Assembly (NCBI RefSeq): GCF_900143075.1
Contig: NZ_FRCY01000010.1
Location: 1 to 64,000, forward strand
Source of the DNA: Cyclobacterium lianum
GTDB lineage: Bacteria; Bacteroidota; Bacteroidia; Cytophagales; Cyclobacteriaceae
Direction of reading: 5' to 3'
DNA length: 64,000 nucleotides
Under the pieces are notes generated by a model. It was not told where the DNA came from. It saw only the letters and a list, made by a program, of their open reading frames with translations, and made no database searches. This document shows positions 44,256 to 51,421 of this stretch, one piece after another. Both the position numbers and the translations under genes were made by a program. Each line of letters begins with the position of its first letter. Position 1 is the first letter of the stretch.

Positions 44256-45152
44256 ATGATTGGCATCGCTACCCACTTTCTGATCGGATTGCTTTTTGCA
44301 CTGGGATCACAGGCTGCAGAAGTCCGGCCTTCCCCCAAACTGACGGTGGTGAACCTGAACATTCGCTATGACAATCCGGAAGACGGCGCTTACAAATGGG
44401 AAAACCGGATACCTATAGTGCGTTCCTTTTTTAACCAGTGCGCCCCCGATCTTATCGGTTTTCAGGAAGTAACCCAGCGGCAGCTCGGGGATTTGGCGGC
44501 CATGCTTCCCGCCTATGGTTTTGTAGGTAGGGGTAGAAACGATGGTTTGGCCGGCGGGGAATTCAACCCCATATTTTACCGCAAGGACCGCTTTGAATTG
44601 TTGGAAAATGCGACATTCTGGCTTTCAGAAAGCCCGGATGTAGCGGGAAGTGTGGGCTGGGATGCTCAGCTTCCCCGCATCGTCACCTGGGCCAAATTGA
44701 AAGATAGGACTAGCGGGAAGTTGATCTTTCATTTCAATACTCACTTTGACAATAAGGGTATGGAATCCCGTTTTAAAGGTGTGGACTTGCTGTGTGAAAA
44801 AATCGCAGAAATCGCCGGAGAATCTCCGACCATTGCTACCGGTGATTTTAACATCCGCAAAGACCACCCCCGTTATGGAAAAGAACCCTATATTTACCTC
44901 AGGGAGAAGTTAAGCGAGCGATTGCAGATGAGAAGCGCGGAATTTGTAGCGAAGAGGGTGATTTCTGACGGGGCCACCGGAAATGGCTTTGAAGAAAACT
45001 GGCAGGAGAGGCCGCCCCATGCGGTAGACTATATTTTCGTCGATCCAAACTTTCAGGTGTCTACCTATCAGGTAGAGAAAATTATCGAAAATGGTGTATT
45101 TATCGCGGATCACTGGCCAGTTGTGGCAAAAATGACACCTTGCGATCCCTGA
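44256..45152 (+). CDS. Secreted endonuclease/exonuclease/phosphatase-family protein
   Basis: 298 residues from the Met that opens a signal peptide (GIATHFLIGLLFALGSQA). The EEP fold is shown by VVNLNIRYDNPEDGAYKWEN, the metal Glu in IGFQEVTQRQL (about 72-82), TGDFNIRKDHPRY and HAVDYIFVD, with the final catalytic His in DHWPVVA. Many Bacteroidota exported members of this form act on phosphoesters in the periplasm. The exact substrate is unknown. Confidence 0.82.
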   Translation: MIGIATHFLIGLLFALGSQAAEVRPSPKLTVVNLNIRYDNPEDGAYKWENRIPIVRSFFNQCAPDLIGFQEVTQRQLGDLAAMLPAYGFVGRGRNDGLAGGEFNPIFYRKDRFELLENATFWLSESPDVAGSVGWDAQLPRIVTWAKLKDRTSGKLIFHFNTHFDNKGMESRFKGVDLLCEKIAEIAGESPTIATGDFNIRKDHPRYGKEPYIYLREKLSERLQMRSAEFVAKRVISDGATGNGFEENWQERPPHAVDYIFVDPNFQVSTYQVEKIIENGVFIADHWPVVAKMTPCDP

Positions 45153-45197
45153 AATGCCAGGCCTGGGGTATAGCTAAAGAAAAGGTCAAAAAGTAAC

Positions 45198-45737
45198 ATG
45201 CTGAAAATTACCAGACACAATATAGATATTGAACTTGTCCAGGGAGACATTAGTCAGCAGCCAGGCATAGATGCCATTGTGAATGCGGCCAATGCGCAGC
45301 TTGAATCTGGCGGAGGAGTAGCCGGTGCCATTCACCGGGCAGCGGGTCCCGGTCTTGCGGACGAGTGCCGCCCCATGGCTCCAATCAAGCCAGGGGAAGC
45401 TGTGATTTCAAGTGGGCAGAGGCTTCCCAATCCCTTCGTAATCCACTGTCTGGGGCCTGTATACGGCAAGGATAAGCCATCTGACCGTTTATTGGCAGAT
45501 TGCTACCGGAATGCTTTGCTGCTGGCAGATAAGCAAAAAATTACCTCTATAGCCTTTCCGGCCATTTCAACCGGTATTTTTGGCTATCCGATAGCACCAG
45601 CCGCTGAGGTTGCTCTGAATACGATTTTGGATACCCTTATCGAATTAAAATTTCTGCGTAGAATAAAAATTGTGCTTTTCGATCAGGATATGATGAATGT
45701 TTTTGAGAAACAGATGGCCTTATTGCGCCGGGAATAA
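45198..45737 (+). CDS. Macrodomain protein, ADP-ribose O-acetyl hydrolase type
   Basis: 179 residues forming one macrodomain. The ADP-ribose site is shown by DAIVNAANAQLESGGGVAGA (about 26-45) and IAFPAISTGIFGYP (about 117-130). MacroD/YmdB-type enzymes remove O-acetyl from ADP-ribose or ADP-ribose from proteins. Nicotinamidase follows after 22 bp, so the two may be co-transcribed and act on the products of NAD breakdown. Confidence 0.88.
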   Translation: MLKITRHNIDIELVQGDISQQPGIDAIVNAANAQLESGGGVAGAIHRAAGPGLADECRPMAPIKPGEAVISSGQRLPNPFVIHCLGPVYGKDKPSDRLLADCYRNALLLADKQKITSIAFPAISTGIFGYPIAPAAEVALNTILDTLIELKFLRRIKIVLFDQDMMNVFEKQMALLRRE

Positions 45738-45759
45738 ACAGACTAAAGATTGCTAAAAA

Positions 45760-46368
45760 ATGAAAGCTTTGCTAATTATTGATGTACAAAACGATTTTAT
45801 TCCGGGAGGATCGTTGGCGGTACCTGGTGGTGGGGAAATCATTCCGCTCATCAACGGTCTGATGGACCGTTTTGACCTGGTAATGGCCACACAGGACTGG
45901 CACCCTCAAGACCACATGAGTTTTGCTTCCAACCACAAAGGAAAACAGCCCTTTGAACAAATCGTGCATCAGGGTCTGGATCAAATCCTTTGGCCGGATC
46001 ATTGTGTGCAGGGAACACCAGGAGCAGATTTTCATCCGGAGTTAAATATCAAGCCCATTGAGGCGATCATCCGGAAAGGAATGGATCCGGATATTGACAG
46101 TTACAGCGGTTTTTATGACAACGGGCATAGACGGAGTACAGGCCTTACAGGTTACTTGAAGGAAAAGGGAAATCCGGTGCTCTATTGTTGCGGATTAGCT
46201 GCAGACGTTTGTGTTTATTTTACGATTAAAGATGCCCTGAAGGAAGGATTTAAGGTCAAATTGATCGCTGATGCAACGAGGGCGCTGGATCCGACGAAAT
46301 TTGCAGCAATGGAAAAGGAACTCCAGGCATTGGGAATGGAGTCCGTCGATAGCAAATCCCTTGGTTAA
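45760..46368 (+). CDS. pncA: Nicotinamidase
   Basis: 202 residues. Catalytic residues are Asp in IIDVQNDFIPGGSL (about 8), Lys in the ILWPDHCVQGT region and its neighbours, and Cys in YCCGLAADVCV (about residue 150). The metal ligands lie in TQDWHPQDHMSF (about 46-57). It turns nicotinamide into nicotinic acid for NAD salvage. Co-transcription with the macrodomain gene is likely. Confidence 0.92.
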   Translation: MKALLIIDVQNDFIPGGSLAVPGGGEIIPLINGLMDRFDLVMATQDWHPQDHMSFASNHKGKQPFEQIVHQGLDQILWPDHCVQGTPGADFHPELNIKPIEAIIRKGMDPDIDSYSGFYDNGHRRSTGLTGYLKEKGNPVLYCCGLAADVCVYFTIKDALKEGFKVKLIADATRALDPTKFAAMEKELQALGMESVDSKSLG

Positions 46369-46608
46369 TTCCTGAAACCAAAGTTTTTTCGGTGTTCGGG
46401 GTGGTGAGTCAGCAGTCAAAAGCTACCCGGCAGGAGTATCGCCGTTTCCTCAACCTATCTTTCTCAGGGGATATAGGATTATTCTGAAAAATTTTTGTCG
46501 GTGATTTCAATTGTCTGTTTTTTTTATTACCTTATATTACTCTAATAATCAACTAACTACATCTAGATAAGCGATACATTTTTCATACCTGAGCTAAAGC
46601 AGAGTATT

Positions 46609-47820
46609 ATGAAAACGCCAAGTAACTCTTCGTTAAGCGCCTGCTTTTTTATGCTTATTCTGCTTACTCATCACTTGATGGTTTTTGGTCAGCGGCCACC
46701 GACTAGTGGCCCAAACCCTGAGGATTCAAACCTGACGCCCTTCGTAATTGGAGGAAGCGGTTTGTTAGTGGCGGCTGGATCTTATCTTTACCTTAAAAGC
46801 AGGGGACCAAAAATACCGGTCAGGGATAATCTTCAGGATTATTTATGGCGAGAGAACATCATGCCTACACCCGATGCACTGCACCTGATGTATGCGCTCA
46901 ATCCCGGGCTTCGTGGACAGGACTTGATGCGCAAAAAAAAGAAGCTGGTCGAACCGGAATTTCCCGAAATTCCGGAAGACCTGAGAAAGGTAGCGGTTGC
47001 TGTACCCCCTCCTACCTTCATCATGCCGGAAAATTTGCAAGGATTAATAAATGAATTTAAATCCATCCTGGATGCTTTCAGTGGCATGACCTTTAAAACG
47101 ACTCATCGAAATGCCCCAAAAGAGGCTTTCCTTGAGGTCCTGAATAATTTAGAGCGTTTGCTTACCGCACCGGAACGGTTGACAGAGTCCAGAAATGTAG
47201 TTAAAGACCAGTTGATGACAGATTTGATCACAGTTGCCGATCAAACGGTAGATGGTGCCATTGATACCCGGGAGTTGTCAACCGATAAACTGGCTCTTTT
47301 ACAAGCCATTGCAACCGATATGGAGGATTTGTTGTATCCTGATCCCAATCCAGCTCAAATGCAAGTAGTTACCGGTAAAGGAGATGAAGAATCGGCAGAC
47401 TGGGGCTTGTTCTTGGCATCTGCCGGTAAAACTTTCAATGATCAATTGATTTACAATCGCATTTCGAATGCTAAGGATGCCCGGGAAAATGCAGATCTTA
47501 AATGGTTTGCCCTTGCTGTCTATAAATATGGTGCCGATGGGGAATTAATTACCAAAGGGAGGGAGGTAGAAAATAGGTACCAAATCGCTTATGCTTCACC
47601 AGCCTTGAAAGACAGAGAAGAAAGTTTCCATACCATTCAGGGAAATGCCTCTTACGGAACGGCCCTGTTGGGTAATGGAAAATATTTTATTAGAGTGAAG
47701 GACGGCGACGAAGAAGTACCCATTCAAAACCCACTGATCCATTTTGGTCAGGCCTTTCAAAACCCGGTAAAAGAAACACACAATGAATTGACTAAGGTTA
47801 TTATTTACATACTGGAGTGA
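46609..47820 (+). CDS. Exported or membrane-anchored protein of unknown function
   Basis: 403 residues. A signal peptide (about 9-28, ending VFGQ) is followed by a second hydrophobic helix (about 44-62), so the protein may be anchored. Between about 75 and 125 a segment with LMYALNPGLRGQDLMRKKKK vaguely resembles a LysM-like repeat, without proof. A helical middle (about 145-260) precedes a C-terminal part with beta character (ASYGTALLGNGKYFIRVKDG). The stop overlaps the GTG start of the next gene by 4 bp. I recognise no family. Confidence 0.6.
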   Translation: MKTPSNSSLSACFFMLILLTHHLMVFGQRPPTSGPNPEDSNLTPFVIGGSGLLVAAGSYLYLKSRGPKIPVRDNLQDYLWRENIMPTPDALHLMYALNPGLRGQDLMRKKKKLVEPEFPEIPEDLRKVAVAVPPPTFIMPENLQGLINEFKSILDAFSGMTFKTTHRNAPKEAFLEVLNNLERLLTAPERLTESRNVVKDQLMTDLITVADQTVDGAIDTRELSTDKLALLQAIATDMEDLLYPDPNPAQMQVVTGKGDEESADWGLFLASAGKTFNDQLIYNRISNAKDARENADLKWFALAVYKYGADGELITKGREVENRYQIAYASPALKDREESFHTIQGNASYGTALLGNGKYFIRVKDGDEEVPIQNPLIHFGQAFQNPVKETHNELTKVIIYILE

Positions 47821-48431
47821 TTAAATTATTGCAATATCGGGCCGCATTGGTGACAGTGATGTTTGGACTGTTTGGCGGAGCTATTTCTAATTTTCTGGTA
47901 ATAGAAGAATATTCTTGGCTTTATTTTGGAATAGCGAGCATACTTGGTTTGACGGTAAATCTGCTCGTTTCTTTCCTATTGAAAAGCAAATGGTCAAAGG
48001 GAATCAAAAATAACATCAAAATCGTGTGTCTCTTTTTATTCACAGCTTTGGTGGTGAATTTGTATATGCACACCAGGTTCTTTTTGGAAAGAACCTTTGC
48101 TTATAAGGATTTTAACAATGAGGTGACCTATTATGTGAAAGGAACAGAATATACAAACCTCGCCAAAACCTTTAAATTGGCCAACCCTCAGATTGAAAGT
48201 GATGCTGATCTTATCATGGAGGGTTTTGGGTCTCCTCTGGAAAAAGGTAAAGTGTGGACAGAAGCATCCATTATTGAAAGTTGGTTGAAATTAATTTCTT
48301 CCTATGCCTTATTCATCATATTTTTTGTTGCCCTTATCTCGGTTTTGATCGAAGTATTGGTATCGCAATACGGCAAAACAACTGCAAAAACAATAGAAAG
48401 CCTAACCGAAAAAACTGCCGACTCAGGATAG
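47817..48431 (+). CDS. Four-helix membrane protein of unknown function
   Basis: 204 residues. Start GTG, overlapping the upstream stop. Four hydrophobic helices are visible: residues about 8-32, 35-55, 65-82 and 160-185. Helices three and four are separated by a soluble loop of about 75 residues that is rich in acidic and aromatic residues (YYVKGTEYTNLAKTFKLANP). The overlap with the upstream gene indicates that the two work together, perhaps as a membrane complex. Confidence 0.6.
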   Translation: MIKLLQYRAALVTVMFGLFGGAISNFLVIEEYSWLYFGIASILGLTVNLLVSFLLKSKWSKGIKNNIKIVCLFLFTALVVNLYMHTRFFLERTFAYKDFNNEVTYYVKGTEYTNLAKTFKLANPQIESDADLIMEGFGSPLEKGKVWTEASIIESWLKLISSYALFIIFFVALISVLIEVLVSQYGKTTAKTIESLTEKTADSG

Positions 48432-48494
48432 ATGGATTCAGAGAGAAAATGGCATGGGGTTTCCCAATATCACAACTGAAATAGAAGAAAACCG

Positions 48495-49229
48495 ATGAAA
48501 AACATAGGAACGTTCCGATTCCGGCCAATGTATTGGAGCCTGCTCCTTCTTATTTTGGCCAATTGTGAAAAATTTGATGATTTGCCTGATCCTGTTTTAA
48601 ATAGGTACGATGTACCTGCGGAGGTTCTCGGGCGGGTTTTTACTGCTGACGTACCACAAAATATAAGGAATGTAGATGAATTTTTTGATAGGATTAAGGC
48701 GCAGGGGATGGTCATCCATGAAGGAAATGAACCACCGGTTATCTACAATCGGAACAATCAGTCTGGACCTGGATTTACAATAGGAAACCATTGTCTGTAC
48801 GATAGTAGAAATAGGGATAATGAGGGTTTCACCTATGGCAAATATCAGGAAACAATCAGGATATATCCCGACCGAAATCAAAGCATTTTTCTAGCCGACA
48901 TCGCTTATTTTTCTGTTTCGGATCCGGATTTTCCTGAATTTCCCAGAGGTCTCGATAGTGGATCCGGAATGGGGTATGTATCGGGAAATCAAGGCAGCAA
49001 TTTCACCATCTTCATAAAAATCACTAATGGGAAATATGATCTTGTCGACTACAGCGCGATTTGGATCATTTCCGGAACCTACGTAGAAATTACAGGCGGT
49101 CAAAATGAGTTGACAGATGTTACCAAATGCATGATTATGCTGGAGAAAAGTGAGGACCTGCAGGATAGGGTGGCCGACAGGGGAACAATCAGGATTTTCC
49201 GGGATGATGCGCCGGAAAGGCTGCCCTGA
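48495..49229 (+). CDS. Lipoprotein of unknown function
   Basis: 244 residues. The N-terminus has a lipobox (LLLLILANC, Cys about 24) after a hydrophobic helix. The mature part is soluble and mixed in structure, with an acidic, glycine-rich region. No catalytic motif is visible. It follows the membrane-protein gene by 63 bp on the same strand and may belong to the same unit, but is not overlapping. Confidence 0.55.
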   Translation: MKNIGTFRFRPMYWSLLLLILANCEKFDDLPDPVLNRYDVPAEVLGRVFTADVPQNIRNVDEFFDRIKAQGMVIHEGNEPPVIYNRNNQSGPGFTIGNHCLYDSRNRDNEGFTYGKYQETIRIYPDRNQSIFLADIAYFSVSDPDFPEFPRGLDSGSGMGYVSGNQGSNFTIFIKITNGKYDLVDYSAIWIISGTYVEITGGQNELTDVTKCMIMLEKSEDLQDRVADRGTIRIFRDDAPERLP

Positions 49230-49339
49230 TTAAGTGGAATTAATCATGTGGGTATATAGGGAGCAGCAGGTTTTTCTGAATACGTTTTGAAAATTGCAGG
49301 TTATTTTTATTTTGACCAGACAACCAAAGCTGATGCAAT

Positions 49340-50425
49340 ATGCCAATTTTCATGGATCGGCATGACATACCGGGAGTTTCAGCAGAAGATGTGGCAGAAG
49401 CCCATCAAAAAGACCTGCTGATACAGGGAAGGTTTGATTGCAGGGCATTGACCTATTGGTTTGATGAAGAAAGGGGCATGGCTTTTTGTTTGATAGAGGC
49501 CCCGAATAAGCAGGCGGTGCAGGATCTCCATGATCATGCGCACGGGTTAATTCCCAATCAGGTAATTGAAGTTGAACCAGATTTGGTAGCGTCCTTTTTG
49601 GGTAGAATAGAGGATCCCGTAAAGAAGGGGTTATCCGGAGCCGGTATCATCAATGATCCTGCATTCAGATGCGTAATGGGCGTATTTATAGATGGATCGG
49701 CGATTTTTGAGTTTGGTAGTCATATCGTTAAAATCAAATCAAAAATCCGAAAAGAGTTTAAACGGCACATGGGTCTGGAGGTAATTCCGGAGGGTGAAGG
49801 TTTGCTGGCCTCTTTTGAATATATAGATGATGCTGTTCGCTGTGCATTATTTCTACAGGACTACTTTGATTCATCCAAAATTCCTATCAAAAATCCATTG
49901 CAAATAGGTTTGGCAGCCGGAATACCTGTTTCTGGTGATAAGAGATTTTTTGGGCCTACCGTAAAATTGGCAAAAAGATTAGGGATGATGGCCAAATCTG
50001 GTCAAGTCATTTCTTCAGCAATAGTAAGTGAGCAGTTGTCCGATATGGCTGCCGGCTCAAATACATTGCCTGAAGGCAATATTTTTACGCTAAACCCTGG
50101 GCAGGAGGAAATTTTTAATCTGCTCATTGAAATCCTTGAGGAGGATGGCTGTAATGCCGGTTTCGGCATCAATGCGTTAGCCAGAAAGACAGGTATGAGT
50201 AAGTCCAAACTCTACAGAAAAACTAAGAAAACTACCGGTTATTCTCCAAATGATTTTATCAAAGAATACCGTTTGAAAATGGCTCAAAGATTTATCAATA
50301 AACAGGATGGTAATATTTCTGAAATTGCTTATTCATCCGGTTTTAGCAGTCTTTCCTATTTTTCAAGGTGCTTTCAGGATAGGTTTGGAATTCTTCCTTC
50401 CATTTACGCCAATGCCATTGCCTGA
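49340..50425 (+). CDS. Three-domain regulator: DUF4242, cyclase-like domain, AraC DNA-binding domain
   Basis: 361 residues. Residues about 1-85 are a DUF4242 domain (MDRHDIPGVSAEDVAEAHQK, LIEAPNKQAVQDLHDHAHG), a small ferredoxin-like fold that binds nickel in one studied member. Residues about 105-235 resemble class III nucleotide cyclases (LQIGLAAGIPVSGDKRFFGP), but metal and substrate residues are mostly missing, so it is probably a sensor. The end (about 274-361) is an AraC-type pair of helix-turn-helices (GMSKSKLYRKTKKTTGYSP). It probably regulates neighbouring genes, perhaps the haemoglobin. Confidence 0.8.
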   Translation: MPIFMDRHDIPGVSAEDVAEAHQKDLLIQGRFDCRALTYWFDEERGMAFCLIEAPNKQAVQDLHDHAHGLIPNQVIEVEPDLVASFLGRIEDPVKKGLSGAGIINDPAFRCVMGVFIDGSAIFEFGSHIVKIKSKIRKEFKRHMGLEVIPEGEGLLASFEYIDDAVRCALFLQDYFDSSKIPIKNPLQIGLAAGIPVSGDKRFFGPTVKLAKRLGMMAKSGQVISSAIVSEQLSDMAAGSNTLPEGNIFTLNPGQEEIFNLLIEILEEDGCNAGFGINALARKTGMSKSKLYRKTKKTTGYSPNDFIKEYRLKMAQRFINKQDGNISEIAYSSGFSSLSYFSRCFQDRFGILPSIYANAIA

Positions 50426-50541
50426 AGCAAACGAATCGTGAATCAGGATTGAAAATTTTTGAATGAATTGTTTTAAAACCCTTACTGCTATCCTTTTACA
50501 TTTGATTCTAATTGAAATTTATAACAAAGCTCAATATAATC

Positions 50542-50928
50542 ATGGATACAGTAGCACAGAAAACATTGTATGAAAGGCTGGGAGGAAAAGAAGGAATTGC
50601 CTCACTGGTGGATGATATTGTAGAAGCCCATATGCACAATCCGGTTATTCAGGTAAGGTTCCTTCCCTACAAGGAAGATCCGGAAAACCTCAAAAAAATA
50701 AAAGGTCACCTGGTAGACTTTTTTTCTGAAGGTAGTGGCGGAAATGTAAGCTATAAAGGCCGGGATATGGAAACCACCCACAAAGGTATGAATATCAGTG
50801 AGGCGGAATATATGGCCGCAACAGATGATATTATGAATACCCTGGACAAACATGGGATCGATGAACAATCAAAAAAGGATGTGCTCGCCATAGCTTATTC
50901 CTTGAAAGAGCAAATTATGAAGTTATAG
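50542..50928 (+). CDS. Group 1 truncated haemoglobin
   Basis: 128 residues from the Met of MDTVAQKTLYERLGGKEGIA, the usual opening of group 1 globins; a longer start at 50512 adds residues outside the fold. The opening motif LYERLGGKEGI, a central FLPYK-containing helix and the heme-proximal His in METTHKGMNISEAEY are in place. Such globins bind oxygen or nitric oxide. It lies 116 bp after the regulator gene, which may control it. Confidence 0.85.
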   Translation: MDTVAQKTLYERLGGKEGIASLVDDIVEAHMHNPVIQVRFLPYKEDPENLKKIKGHLVDFFSEGSGGNVSYKGRDMETTHKGMNISEAEYMAATDDIMNTLDKHGIDEQSKKDVLAIAYSLKEQIMKL

Positions 50929-51213
50929 TTTTCCTTTCGGAAAGACCAGGATTTCTTTAAGGTGTATCCGGGTAGGTTCAGGTAATGCCCAGCCCTGACC
51001 TGATGGGGCATTCATAGGATCTGCGACCGGCAGCCTGCAGGGTTTAGGTATTCCCCATATTATGGGGAGTATCGTTGATCTTTCACCTTGGTCAAGATTG
51101 GTGCCATTGACTGAGAAATGATTGTTCAGTTTAAGAAATCGTGTGGGCTCTACCAGGCCCTGGCCTTTCGTTCGCCAATTGGTTCTGGCTTGACGCGCAA
51201 ATACCGACAGCCT
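50923..51213 (-). pseudogene. Possible decayed coding fragment, antisense to the globin end
   Basis: A 97-codon open stretch on the minus strand with no start codon at the proper place and a protein-like sequence (FLKLNNHFSVNGTNLDQGER, then DPMNAPSGQGWALPEP). It ends at a TAA that overlaps the globin gene by 6 bp. I cannot name a family. It is either the tail of a broken gene or a chance open frame; the coherent composition favours the former. Confidence 0.3.
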
Positions 51214-51421
51214 CTACCTGAGTCTTTCGTTTAATTTCCAATCTATTGAATAATAACAGCAGGTAGGGCATGGGCTTAAGAAAGGAGATGGTATCCTGTC
51301 AAACCAGTCTAAACATCCTATCAACACATCAGTGGAGGGAGATTTTGCCATTTTTAATATCAGTTTAATTTCTTGGGAATGGGTAGAAAGAAACTCTTTT
51401 TACAAAACGGATAACAAGAAG

